Origin: Drosophila pseudoobscura
Taxonomy: Eukaryota; Arthropoda; Insecta; Diptera; Drosophilidae
Reading direction: 5' to 3'
NCBI RefSeq assembly: GCF_009870125.1
Contig: NC_046679.1
Location: 17,546,001 to 17,610,000, forward strand
DNA: 64,000 nucleotides
The position numbers and the translations under genes were made by a program. Positions 1 to 14,660 of the stretch are shown piece by piece; position 1 is the stretch's first letter, and the number at the start of each line of letters is the position of its first letter. Under the pieces are notes generated by a model, which saw only the letters and a program-made list of their open reading frames with translations, had not been told where the DNA came from and searched no databases.

Positions 1-1850
1 ACCAAGGACATTAATAAGCAAATTAAATTTGCTAAATTGAAAAATATTGAAAAACAGATCACAACACTCGATCCGTCCAAGATGAGCATCAGATCGTTGA
101 GTAACAGTAACAACAACAATAGTAGTAGCAACAACACAATCGATACAGCCATTGAGCTGACCGTTGATGAACTAAATGCGATCGATCTGCCATTGGCGAA
201 AATCATCACTGATGATTTTGAAAAGATAAACGCGCTGGCATGGTCTTTCGAGCGAATTCATCAGCAAAACGATGACATATCGATGACAACCATGGGACTG
301 AGACAGCACACGGCACATGTAAACGATACATTTGATGGGTACTTCGATGAACCATATGAACCAGCCAATCATTCAACTAAATGAAACACAAACGGCAGAT
401 GGTAATTGGCCAGCCGATCAGCAGCAGCGGTTACAACAACAATATGGATTTACGAACGCTCGTCAATTGTTCGATTGGTTGAAATGGAAAAACAACAAGA
501 AATCCCAAGGACACGACGGCACCAGTAACTTTCTGTTGCGCCACTGTAACATGGTGTTGAGGCATCTGGCGATGATATTCAATCATTGCTATCACATTGG
601 TCACTATCCGTCCGCGTGGAAGATTGGCAGAGTTAAACCGATACCCAAGACAAATATAAAACGTGAGAAATTGCTCGCCTATCGGCCGATCTCGGTACTG
701 TCGGCGGTAAGCAATCTCTTTGAGAAGATGCTGCGGCGGCACATTGAACGGCACGTGATCGATCAGCGAATTCTGAAAGTGTATCAATTTGGCTTCCGCG
801 ATGGTTACTCGACCAGCCATGCACTGGCAGTGGCCAACAACATCATAACGGACAATCTAAGCAGAAAAAGACCAACAATTACATGTGCCCTGGACCTGGA
901 GAAGGCATTCGATACGGTATGGATCAACGGATTGCTATGCAAGATGATCCAAAAGTATCGTTTTAGCCATCATATAACCCACATCATACGCTCGTATCGC
1001 TCGACGGAATATAACGGCCGGTGTGCCGCAGGGATCACTGCTCGCACTGTTGCTTTTCAATTTGTATCTGGCCGATTTTCCCGACTATCGGCCGCCATCG
1101 AAAAACACAATGAATCAGATCAAAATCCAGCCACTCATATACGCCGATGATATACTGCTGCTGGCATCGGGCATGCGTCAGGTGTCGGCGAACGTACAGC
1201 TCAACATGTACATTGACCAGCTATGCTACTATTTCCGCAAATGGCGTTTGAAAATTAACGAGCCGAAATGTGAATGCTGCATGATTGTGGGCCCATCGAA
1301 GGCGGGACTGTTCCGAAATGCACGCAACTTTACGCCATTAATCGTGATCAATGGCAGCGTACAGGTTCAGGTCAAGGACTCACTCAGATACCTGGGTGTC
1401 GTCTTCGATCACAAGCACAACTTTCACAAGCATCTCGATCTGGTGCTGGGCAAAGCCAAGCGACAAATGCGATAGTGAGTAGATATTTTGGTTTAATCAG
1501 CAGCAGTAACACCGGGACATCATCGTCGTCGTCATCGGCACTGGATAATAATAACAATGAGAAAATCACCAAAATACGATCACTCATCTACAAGAAGTTG
1601 ATTCAGCCGTTGTTGCTGTATGGCCATGTGGCATGGTTCAACATCACATCGACACAAATGGAGCGATTGCGCGTGTTTGAACGTGAGATATTGCGGAGAG
1701 CGTGCCGACCGATCACCGGTCATCGTTTCGATCGCAAAGTACCGAACAAGAAAACATATGCTCTGACCAACACCAGACGCATCGATGCCATGGCCAAACG
1801 ATCAGATAGATCTCAGAGATTCGTTTGATCTATGACAGCACCGTGCAGAG
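1..1850 (+). mobile_element. Degenerate non-LTR retrotransposon (LINE) reverse-transcriptase region
   Basis: Conceptual translation shows the order of motifs typical of a LINE reverse transcriptase. There is a YRPISVLS block near 680, FGFRDGYST near 788, the LEKAFDTVW motif near 897, PQGSLL near 1023 and the catalytic YADD near 1140. A C-terminal region ends with a typical LINE tail (QPLLLYGHVAW near 1603). The reading frame changes at about 330-390, again near 1000-1023, and again near 1475-1500, so no intact polyprotein is present. The endonuclease part expected upstream is missing, or lies beyond the left edge. The motif set fits the Jockey/LOA/I group of insect LINEs, but I cannot name the family. 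An asparagine/serine-rich stretch near 100-150 and a serine run near 1520 look like triplet expansions. Dead copy; no function inferred. Confidence 0.85.
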
Positions 1851-2559
1851 CACAGCACTGACATTGGCCGAACGACAGTGGCACCATCACTGCCATCACC
1901 ACCTAACAGCACATCATGCCCGCCTCCTTGCGCATTCAATTTAACACCAAATCGACAACAAAAGAATAAAACGTCAGTTGTGAAACAGTACAGAAAGTCA
2001 GTCACACATTTGTCGTTTGCTAAAATAATAACCAAATACAAAATCCTAGAAACTGCGGATCGAGGCTATTCAATTTCCTATGATAGAATAACAAATAACT
2101 GGCCCCCGATCTGTCAGAGAGAGGCAAGTATTTGTGTTTGGTATTACTGCGGCCTCCGCCGCCATGGGACTCCATGATCACCCCATTTACCTACTCGAAG
2201 CCAATAAATTGCTCGGAATTTTTTTTAACGCGAGTTTCAGCTCTATTCGGCATGATGCAGATCTTTCCCAGCGCAGTTTCTAGGATTTTGTATTTGTACT
2301 GTAAAGTGTGCTGTAAAGTTCTACCCGATACTCTGACTCAGCATAAATATATCGTATGTATTTTATCTGCCGGAACCGGTCTCGGAGCCAATGACTGCCG
2401 CAAGCCCTGGCACTGTTTGTCTCTAGCTCTGCCCCTTGCCACCCAAGGACCTATTCTATGCGAATTTTTAAATATTTCATATGTTTCCGCAACATCTGAC
2501 CCGCTCTCACTCTTCACACATCAACGCCAGCCGTTAAGCCTCGCTCCCAGAGTGTGGCT

Positions 2560-2629
2560 ATAAATAGAGATCATAATATGTTCATCCATCCGTGTATACG
2601 GATCCAGAGATGTCCAGAGATCCCTCCAA
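2560..2629. other. Short spacer between LINE-derived DNA and minisatellite
   Basis: Together with the stretch from 1851 to 2560 this is mixed-composition DNA downstream of the LINE reverse-transcriptase tail. It may include LINE 3' sequence, but I see no poly(A) tail or target-site duplication to fix the end. No gene is supported here. Confidence 0.4.
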
Positions 2630-3312
2630 GAAGCGTGGTTGCGGAGGTTTAAGTGCGATCCGAGAAGTGTGGTTGCGGAGGTTCAATTTCGCTCCAAGAA
2701 GTGTGGTTGCGGAGGTTCGATGACGCTCCAAGAAGTGTGGTTGAGGAGGTTCAATTACGCTACAAGAAGTGTGGTTGCGGAGGTTAGATTACGCACCAAG
2801 AAGTGTGGTTGCGGAGGTTAGATTACGCTCCAAGAAGTGTGGTTGCGGAGGTTCGATGACGCTCCAAGAAGTGTGGTTGCGGAGGTTCAATTTCGCTCCA
2901 AGAAGTGTGGTTGAGAAGGTTAGATTACGCTTCAAGAAGTGTGGTTGCGGAGGTTCGATGACGCTCCAAGAAGTGTGGTTGCGGAGGTTAGATTACGCTC
3001 CAAGAAGTGTGGTTGCGGAGGTTCAATTACGATCCAAGAAGTGTGGTTGCGGAGGTTCAATTACGCTCCAAGAAGTGTGGTTGCGGAGGTTCAATTACGC
3101 TCCAAGAAGTGTGGTTGAGGAGGTTCAATTACGCTACAAGAAGTGTGGTTGCGGAGGTTCGATGACGCTCCAAGAAGTGTGTTTGCGGAGGTTCGATGAC
3201 GCTCCAAGAAGTGTGGTTGCGGAGGTTAGATTACGCTCCAAGAAGTGTGGTTGCGGAGGTTCAATTACGCTCCAAGAAGTGTGGTTGCGGAGGTTTAAGT
3301 GCGATCCGAGAG
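2630..3312. repeat. 34-bp minisatellite, about 19-20 tandem units
   Basis: A unit with core AAGAAGTGTGGTTGCGGAGG recurs every 34 bases, for example at 2696 and 2730. Units differ mainly after the core, where TTCAATTACGCTCC, TTAGATTACGCTCC and TTCGATGACGCTCC alternate. The first and last units share a distinctive variant reading TTTAAGTGCGATCCGAGA (about 2648-2665 and 3295-3312). Because 34 is not a multiple of three and no unit carries a stop in the main frames, long ORFs run through the array on both strands. They are most simply explained as by-products of the repeat. No promoter or start context supports translation. Confidence 0.95.
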
Positions 3313-3780
3313 GGATGGGAGGATCGCTGGGACTGTTGGTGGTTGCTGCCTCTCCACTGGCCGGAGCCGAACTGATGATGATTGCTCTGGCTGTGCTCCT
3401 TTTATTTCCGAAAAGCAGCTCTTCCATACGGGCATGTTCCTAACGCGTTTGTGCTGATCAGCTGGTTTTCGTCCTGGTGTGTACCTAACGCGTTTTGTGC
3501 TGATGAGCTGAAAATGTGCTGCTGGGGGTGTGACCGTTGGCGGCTGTGCTGTGGGCACATTGGGGATGATCGTCTACTGGTGGTTTTAGGTTTATTTTGT
3601 TTCTTTGTTGGTTTTTCTGTTTATTTCATTTGCAATTGTATGGCAGGTCTTCATGTATTTTATCTCTTAGGTGCTATTTATTCTTATTCCAACTAATACT
3701 TATTACTTAGTCTTCATGGTTTGTTCTTGGTGTTTCTAGTGTTTGTGTTGGTGTTTGTGGCGCCGGCGCTTGGTTTTCCT
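3313..3780. other. Right flank of the minisatellite; possible repeat-derived DNA
   Basis: Contains two near-identical copies of CCTAACGCGTTTGTGCTGAT at about 3439 and 3485, 46 bases apart. An 87-codon open frame on the minus strand (3295-3558) is rich in Pro, Ser and Gln. It could be mobile-element debris, but no recognisable motif is present. No gene is called. Confidence 0.35.
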
Positions 3781-3930
3781 GTAGTGATGTAAATTTGAAT
3801 GAAAACATCGATGTCGATGTCCATAGATGTTGTCAAAATCAAACATCGATGTTGGATTGATACATAGGATCACTAACCATACAGTATATACATAGATGTT
3901 CCAGTTCATACCACGAAAGCGTCATACCAC

Positions 3931-3988
3931 CACTAACCATACAGTATGGTATGGAACTGTATGGTTTCCATACCATGTATGGTTAGTG
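3931..3988. repeat. Near-perfect palindrome (hairpin) upstream of HPS5
   Basis: The left arm (3931-3955, CACTAACCATACAGTATGGT then ATGGA) is the reverse complement of the right arm (3967-3988), apart from a three-base deletion. The loop is about 11 bases. A further partial copy of the arm (ACTAACCATACAGTATATAC) lies near 3872. This structure suits a MITE remnant or a fold-back element. Confidence 0.75.
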
Positions 3989-4000
3989 TGGTTCAACCAA

Positions 4001-4450
4001 ATATCAAAAACGAGGAATATGATGGAACTTAAATGCAAATAATTCGTCAGTATACTTAGGGTATATTTTGAAATTTGTGACGTTTGTCGGTATATTTTAT
4101 ATAAAGTATTTTAGTATATAAAAGTATTTTTAATACTTTTAGGTATTTTTTAGGTCAAAATTTAACCGACAGTATATCGGTCTATAATGGAGAATTTTGA
4201 CAATTTCATCAATCTATTAAATTTCATTTTCAACGGTATATAGCAATCCAATAAATGAAAGTGTTTAAAATAAATCAGGCAATTAGAAAATAGATGTACT
4301 AATCGGATATAATTTTGTGGGCATAGCTAAATGTTCTATCTAGCTAATAATATTCCATGGAATATCAGAAACGAGGAATATGTAAAATAGAACTGGAATT
4401 CGTCAGTATATTTACGGTATATTTTTTAAATGAGACGGTATATTTTTGTA
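4001..4450 (+). promoter_or_regulatory. Duplicated AT-rich promoter-like block with motif-6-like sites
   Basis: Two diverged copies of a block begin ATATCAAAAACGAGGAATATG (4001) and ATATCAGAAACGAGGAATATG (4362). In each, TTCGTCAGTATA and then one or two GGTATATTTT boxes follow. GTCGGTATATTT at 4086-4097 is a perfect match to the Drosophila core-promoter motif 6 consensus (KTYRGTATWTTT). GACGGTATATTT at 4434-4445 matches with one change. The block lies directly in front of HPS5. Promoter activity is inferred from motif identity and position. Confidence 0.45.
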
Positions 4451-4463
4451 TATTTCTTAGGGT

Positions 4464-4474
4464 CGGTCAAACTG
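4464..4474 (+). promoter_or_regulatory. Core-promoter motif 1-like site for HPS5
   Basis: CGGTCAAACTG differs by one base from the Drosophila motif 1 consensus YGGTCACACTR (bound by M1BP). Motif 1 and motif 6 commonly occur together at housekeeping promoters. The site is about 140 bases upstream of the HPS5 start codon, so transcription probably begins near here. Confidence 0.5.
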
Positions 4475-4612
4475 GTCAGAGCGTGGTTCTTTGATAAAAA
4501 TGATTAATAATTATTATTAAAATTGCTCAATTGTTGGTATACACTCAAGATACGCTGTTTAGCCGACGCGCTATGTTTTTAAAGACCAGTTTCTGAAATC
4601 AGAAGTTGCATA

Positions 4613-7247
4613 ATGGCGGATGAGTATTGTCTGACGAACTTTATTGATTTTTCGTTGTCTTTGTCGCTGCCCCTGAAGCACAATCGAATAAAGGTACATA
4701 TTAGCTCATCTGCAATCTAATGCACCGTACTCGACCATTGTACAACCTCTTCTTTTCCCGCAGTACACATGCTTCGACATCTCCGACAGCTACATCATCT
4801 TTGGAGCTTCCTCCGGCTCCCTCTATCTATTCAATCGCAACGGAAAGTTTCTGCACCTCATCCCCAACAAACATGGAGCCATCACCAACCTGAGCATATC
4901 AGCCAACAACAAGTACGTTGCCTTCTCCACTCAGCGATCCCTTATTTGCGTGTACGTTGTGAACCTGTCCGCCCAGGCTACGCCGCAGGTGATCGTCACT
5001 CATCTGGACCAATCTGTCCAGGTCAGCTGCATCCATTGGACGCAGGACGAGAAGCAATTTTACTACGGTGACTCTCGGGGCCAGGTGAACCTTGTCCTGC
5101 TCTCTTCCTTCATAGGCCACAGTCTGCTGCTCAACATGACTGTGCACCCCTTGCTCTATCTCGACTCGCCCATTGTCCAGATCGATGACTTCGAATCCCT
5201 GCTCCTGGTGTCGAACTGCACCAAATGCATACTCTGCAATACCGAGTACGAGGAGTACAAACAGGTGATTATAGGTTAAACGAAGTCAGTACAAGTTTAG
5301 TCAGTACAACTGTTTTCCTCTTTACCCTATGTGTAGATCGGCAACCGTCCTCGTGATGGCGCCTACGGCGCCTGCTTTTTCATTTCGCCCCACGAGTCAG
5401 TGCAGCCGTCGCGCATCTACTGCGCACGGCCCGGTACCCGAATCTGGGAGGTGGACTTTGAGGGCGAAGTCATCCTGACCCATCAGTTTAAGACCGCCCT
5501 GGCCACGGCCCCCGCCAAGATACAGAAAACCACCAACGTAGACAACAACGCAGACGAGCTGGACTCCAACGACGAGTTGCTGGACTACCAGCCGCAGCAG
5601 TTGCAGTTCTCTAGGGTGCAGAGGCTTAGCCATGATTTTCTATTGGCCTATACCGAGCTGGGGCTCTACATCTTCGACGTGCGCAACTCATCCGTAGTCC
5701 TATGGTGCAACCAGTTCGAGCGGATTTTGGACTGCCGTGTATCCGGAATGGAGATATTTGTGTTCACGCAGACGGGTTCATTGTACAGCGTGCAGCTGCA
5801 GACACTCCACGGGTATTCCATCACTCTAATGCATCAGTCGAAGTTGCTCCAATGCGCGAATCTACTGCGCCAGCATGTGAAGTACTTTGCGGACAAGGCC
5901 AGGGAAAACTACGAGCTGAAGTTGCTCAATCAGCTTAAGCAACTGCTGATCGAAAGACAGGAGTACGAGCTCCTGAACGACATTTCCGTAATCTTCGATG
6001 CTATAGCTCAGTGCACAGGAACTGCGCTGGATACCCAAAGCTCTGGCGGCAGCTCGGCCGCCACCGAGCGTAGCGGAAGCATGAGAGCTATTGGAGTAAG
6101 CACCACTAAGGGCCCGCCAAAGGGTGTGTATGTCCTGGAGAACGCCTTTTGCGATAATCTAAAGCAACAGCCGAAGTCCGGACACTTTAAGGATGCCCTA
6201 CTTACCGTCACCGGCAAGTTTGGAAAGAACATCATCAAATACAAGTTCAACATATTCGCAGAAGAGCAGCAACAGCTGGTGAGAGAGCTCATTCCAGCCA
6301 GTGAACGGTCTCTACCATTTAAGGACATCAAGGCCCGATACGAATCGGGTGATGTTGGGGAGGAGGAGATCGTGAGCCGCTGCAAGCGACCTACGCCGCA
6401 AGCGCCCCACATCAGCCCCGAGGAGAAGACCATCTACAACCTCTATCTTATCTGCAAGAGCGCCAAGTTCAGTCGGACGCACTGCGTTGAGCGCTATCGT
6501 GCCGTCTTCGATGAGTACGCAGCCAGCGAGCTGATAGCTCTGATGGGCAAGCTGGCCCAATTGATGGTGGAGCACGGAGATGGGCAGGAGCAAGCAGAAC
6601 GAAATTGCTACGAAATGTACTTTAACTATTTGAACCCCGAGCTCATCTGGGAGGTGGATGACTCCACACGGGACTACATTGCCAGTGGATTTGTGCTCCT
6701 CAATGCCCCGCAGTGCATGGAGATCGTTAGATGTGACCACTGCGCCTTCCCTCTGCGGTTCGACAACGCCTGCCAGTACCACGAACTTGGAGCCGTCCTG
6801 CTTCGCTACTTCTGGTCTCGCAACGAGCAACTCAAGTGCTTCGATGTGGTACAAGCCGTTCCTGCCCTGCTTGATGTCCTGGCCAAGTTCTATTTGGCCG
6901 AGCAGAACCTCGATAAAGTCATCCCCATTGTACTCAACTATGGACAGCCGGAGCTGCTCTTGGACGTGGGGCGACAGCTCAACGTGTCTGCCTGGGCCCG
7001 CTGCTTCGAGCAGTTTGCGGAGCTGCAGCGTGGACGCCTAATCTGCGTAAACTGCGAGTGCGTGTCGAGCGTGGAACAGGACCAGCTGACGCGACATTTC
7101 TTTTACACTTGGAACTGCTTCCTTAACATCGCCCTCGACCACCTGACGGCCAGCGACACGTTGTCCCTGATCTTTAAGTGGAGCTCGTACATTCCGAACG
7201 ATGCCATTGACAGAGAATTCTATTCCAGATGCTTGATCAAGGGCTAG
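4613..7247 (+). CDS. p: HPS5 / pink: BLOC-2 subunit for lysosome-related organelle biogenesis
   Basis: Three exons read as 4613-4693, 4764-5264 and 5337-7247, all phase 0 with GT-AG borders, giving 830 residues. The product begins [13 protein letters not shown]. The N-terminal part has WD-repeat character ([20 protein letters not shown], then a blade with SIHW-like [20 protein letters not shown]), followed by a long alpha-helical region. This is the HPS5 architecture. In D. melanogaster the pink eye-colour gene encodes HPS5, which acts with HPS3 and HPS6 in BLOC-2 to deliver cargo to pigment granules and other lysosome-related organelles. Length is close to the roughly 826 residues I recall for the fly protein. 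The neighbouring belle gene supports the identification. The ATG context is AATGG, and an in-frame stop lies shortly upstream. An ATTAAA at 7531 may serve its poly(A) site. Confidence 0.9.
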
Positions 7248-7639
7248 TCCCAGCAGAACGACGATGCGACTTGCATACGAGATACTGCACAGGGTTTAGT
7301 TGATACATATATAGCATATGTAGCATATACATACATACATATACATCTACATATATTTACACACAGCTAACTATATATATAGCAATATATGGCCGTATTT
7401 AATGTTTCCACTATGTAATCTCAAGCTAGGACAGAAGCTATAGCCAATACCAAAAGCATTTATTCTATATAAAAATGTACACATCCATATATACATACAT
7501 AAATTTCAAGGACGGCTAGCCGTTGGATGAATTAAAAATTTGTTGGTTAGTCTTAGTTCATGTCTCTCAATGCATTTTCGGTATATGGAAGTCGAACTGA
7601 GGAATTTCTTTTTCTTAACCACCGCATTTGAAACGATGA
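7248..7639 (+). other. HPS5 3' UTR and following spacer
   Basis: AT-rich DNA with TACATA/TATA microsatellite tracts at about 7308-7410 and 7480-7502, and a possible poly(A) signal ATTAAA at 7531-7536. No further coding exon of HPS5 is seen. Confidence 0.6.
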
Positions 7640-7813
7640 ATGGTAGTTGTTATGAAACATTGTATAAATTGGTTCGACACCTATCATAATCCCCGGAATT
7701 TCCGCCAATATTATCTATCTGAAAATCTAAAAAAAAAGGTGTCAAGAGATTTCAGTCAAATTATCTGTGAAACGAATTCCTATTTTGAGGACCTTGACCA
7801 GTCAGATTATTAG
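7640..7813 (+). CDS. Possible 57-residue micro-ORF downstream of HPS5
   Basis: An open frame begins MVVVMKHCINWFDTYHNPRN and ends QSDY followed by TAG. An AATAAA lies 12 bases after the stop (7825-7830), which is the arrangement expected of a short transcription unit or an extended HPS5 3' end. The peptide is basic and tyrosine/asparagine-rich, with no signal peptide or membrane segment. I do not recognise a family. Chance is a real possibility at this length in AT-rich DNA. It could also be a decayed exon of a lost gene. Confidence 0.25.
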   Translation: MVVVMKHCINWFDTYHNPRNFRQYYLSENLKKKVSRDFSQIICETNSYFEDLDQSDY

Positions 7814-8050
7814 CATGAACGTTTAATAAAGTCCAAAGAAGACTGTAAGTAAAAAGTGGCGGTTTCCTACTTAGGCCAAGGATTTGTCACCCTCTAATTT
7901 AAACCATATTTATTCCAGTTTTAACTTATATGCGTTTTGCGTCAGATCCCAAAATAGGAAGGCGTCGTACGCTTTAAAAAAATTCCAACACAAATTTTTT
8001 TGGCAAAAGTAATACAAAATTAAGTCAGCTTCACAAGATTTCTCTTCCAT
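7814..8050. other. Spacer between two micro-ORFs
   Basis: AT-rich, with an AATAAA at 7825-7830 on the plus strand. Nothing else identified. Confidence 0.5.
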
Positions 8051-8255
8051 TCAAAAATCATCCAATTGCCGCCTTCGATACTGCCGCAGTCCGGCAGTGC
8101 CATAGAAAAATATATTATCATCATTGTCATCTCTAGCAGCCCGTAATAGGCAAGTTTCCCCCTGCAAAACCATCTATATAACCATCGAAAATTAAATAAA
8201 TTCAATGCACCAGTATTAGAGCGGATCTGTAGACTGGGAGATTGGGTTTCCACAT
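8051..8255 (-). CDS. Possible two-exon microprotein (51 residues) divergent from belle
   Basis: On the minus strand an ATG at 8255-8253 opens a 15-codon exon (8255-8211) ending CTG. It is followed by a 49-base AT-rich intron with GTGCAT donor and TTTTGCAG acceptor, and a 36-codon exon (8161-8051). The join is exactly phase 0 and gives a product starting MWKPNLPVYRSALIL and ending RRRQLDDF. If the intron is retained, a different ATG four bases upstream (8259) gives an unrelated 79-codon frame that runs to 8020. A perfect DRE (8299-8306) sits 44 bases upstream. No family recognised, so coding status is uncertain. Intron-like features are the main support. Confidence 0.3.
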
Positions 8256-8298
8256 CCATTTTAAATTCGAAATCCTACTCTTCTCTTTCGAAAGATAT

Positions 8299-8306
8299 TA
8301 TCGATA
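8299..8306. promoter_or_regulatory. DRE (DREF-binding octamer) in the belle promoter region
   Basis: TATCGATA is a perfect, self-complementary DREF response element. It lies between the candidate minus-strand microprotein and belle, about 580 bases upstream of the belle start codon and its 5' leader. DREs mark promoters of growth and housekeeping genes in Drosophila. Confidence 0.7.
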
Positions 8307-8882
8307 GTGTCTTCGATGGTTTTGCAGCCCTCTAATTCTCTCACGAACGGCCTTGTTCTCTCGCTCTTTGTGTGAGCGATTGGTTGAGAGTTTCTTTTTA
8401 GAGGTGAGACGATGTGTCAGCGATGGTTTTGCAGCCCTCCAATTCTTTCATTTTCTTCTCATCTCTGATTTAGACACGCGTCTGAGCATAAAAAACGCGA
8501 ACTCGTCGGAAAAATTAAAATTTCCAAGCGTAGCACAATTACAAAAACCGCTTGTAATTGTCGAGGCACAAGCAGGCCGTATAAGTTCGAAGTTGATCGA
8601 TTCACAAATTGAACAAAGGAACTGTGAGAAGTACAGACTTCATTTGAAATTCCACATAATAACGTAGTAGCAGCAGCTTGTGGAACGTAAGAAGTTGTCG
8701 GAAAAACTAATGAAAAACGTATAGACACAAAGTGCAACACAAATACTAAAGAAAGAGAGAAACAATTTTCACACATCTTTTTTTGTCGCAAATAGCAAGT
8801 GTGCACCCGAACAAAGCGTAACAACTGCAAAATTTTCCTAAACGGAAAGCAAGAAAAAACAAGCAACTGATTGGAGGATAAT

Positions 8883-12582
<3,700 letters not shown>

Positions 12583-13930
12583 GAAAGGCCTCATCCGCAG
12601 GGCCAGGGGTACCAACGGCCTGTGTACGCCACGCCGAGGGAGCAGCAGCAGCAGTCGCACTCGCATCATAGCAACTTTCGCAATTAACTAAAGAGAACTA
12701 AAGAGAGGAGAGAAAACACAAACAGAGATCAGTTGGTCAGTCGATAGAAACTATATATTATGTACACATACATACATATATTATATAGGAACAGCAAATG
12801 TGAAAGAGGATCTGTCTGTGCGCAGCGCAACACACACAAAACAGCAAACACACAAACACGGACACACAGAAATAGATCTAGACCATTTATCAGCTATCCC
12901 TCAAGTCGAACACCAACACTAACACCAACCATAACCCAACCCCATACCCAATAGAAGCAAAAATAATAAATGCTAAAAAATAAACTTAAAAAGTATGTTA
13001 TTCATGTAAAGAGCGTACACTCAGGCCCATCCATCCCCCATCTGCCCCATCAACGAAACAGCAACAACAAATTCATTGAAGCGAAAAGAAAGGAAAGGAT
13101 TTAAAAACAGACATACACACACACATATTACAAATATGATAAACACCACAATATAAGAATATTTAAGCAACAGATACAATTTTGAATTTTTTTCCATAAG
13201 GTATACTTCTCACATAATTTCTCTTGGAATTTTCAAATACAAATATATATATATAAATATATATATATACATACAAATATATATATTTATACTGTCGATA
13301 GCGGATCAAGATGATGAATGCGCAAAACTTGAACTTCAATTGATGATTTTAAACATGAAACGATAAATAGTAATGATATATGTACGATATGAAACAAGAA
13401 ATCAACACAAAGAAAATATTAAAAAACAAAGTTTGCTAAACATAAATTTAATAATTTAGCAAATGAAAAAAAAAGATATATGTATTCTGATTTTGGTTTG
13501 ATTTTAAATGTAAGATTTCGTACTCTATTCTGAATAGAATACATATATGAAAATCCCATACATTATGATAATTAGCTTCATTACCAACTGAACGTTGCAA
13601 CTTTATGGGGCAATCTGTACAAGAAAAAGAAACCCTGTTTTCGAAGTCCCACTCATTGAAGCGCAGCTCGATAAGATACACAAGGTGGACGGCGGAAAAC
13701 CGTTTGCAAAGTCCGGGTTGGCTTCGACCACAGTTGTATTTGTATACCAATGCTTTTGAAAGGACATACATACATATAACGGATTAGAAGGGGAAGGTAG
13801 TAGTAAAAATTAGTTTTAACAGAATTTAACAGCCCTTAGGCGCACACTGTAGCTGGAAGCGGAGCTGAGCGAGCCCTAAAACCTCATAAGGTACTTTAAA
13901 GTACTATGCGTATTCCTAAACAGCAGAACA
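12583..13930 (+). other. belle 3' UTR and downstream intergenic DNA
   Basis: Contains CA-rich and AT-rich simple repeats, notably an (AT)n tract at about 13244-13290. Poly(A) signals are at 12965-12970 and 12979-12984. Nothing resembling a gene appears up to the DINE-1-like repeat. Confidence 0.6.
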
Positions 13931-14660
13931 AACGAGGGGGAACGTTGTGAGTTGCTGCGGACACCGCAACTCTACGGTTATACCCGATACTAAGTCAGTA
14001 TGGCTCTCCTCTGGCAGACGCCGCTAATATTTAACGACACGACAAAGAGTGCGTGCGAGAGAGACAGAAAATCAGTCTGAGCTACGCGCTGCGTAGCCAC
14101 TGCAAATTGATTTGTTCCATTTGGCTATAAAAATGATCTGATCTGATCCAGATTCAGCAATAGATATGGTCATTATCTATGATTCTGCGTTTTTAGTTTT
14201 CTCGAATCTGCAATATTGTGGATGCAACAGATTTTCGTCCTTTGTGGGGGCGGAAGGGGGTGGGACGAAATTTTGAGATATACGTTTTATAGTGACATCT
14301 TAAAGGAGTGTGTGTACCAAATTTGGTTACTCTAGCCTTAATAGTCTCTGAGATTTGTGGTTGCCTCAGATTTTCGTCCTTTGCGGAGCAGTGACATATC
14401 ACAGAAGTCTGGATCCAAAACATCGTTGCTCTAGCTCTTATAGTCTTTGAGCATTAGGCGCTGAAGGGGACGGACAGACGGACAGACGGACGGACGGACA
14501 GACGGACAGACAGACATGGCTCAATCGACTCGGCTATTGATGCTGATCAAGAATATATATACTTTATGGGGTCGGAAACGATTCCTTCTGGACGTTACAC
14601 ACATCCACTTTTACCACAAATCTAATATACCCCAATACTCATTTTGAGTATCGGGTATAA
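13931..14660 (-). mobile_element. DINE-1/INE-1-like non-autonomous Helitron copy (longest in window)
   Basis: Read on the minus strand, the element begins TATACCCGATACTCAAAATG. It continues with the signature TTTCCGACCCCATAAAGTAT, TTCTTGATCAGCATCAATAG, GAGTCGATTGAGCCATGTCT and a (TGTCCGTC)n tract, all hallmarks of Drosophila INE-1/DINE-1. The left end reads GGGGGAACGTTGTGAGTTGC. Homologous partial copies occur at 27334, 37525, 46121 and 50516. No protein is encoded; mobility depended on a Helitron enzyme elsewhere. Confidence 0.75.

Noticed and set aside
2639-3443. Long repeat-encoded protein over the minisatellite
   Set aside because: The frame is open on both strands solely because of the 34-base repeat. 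No start context, intron or domain supports a gene.
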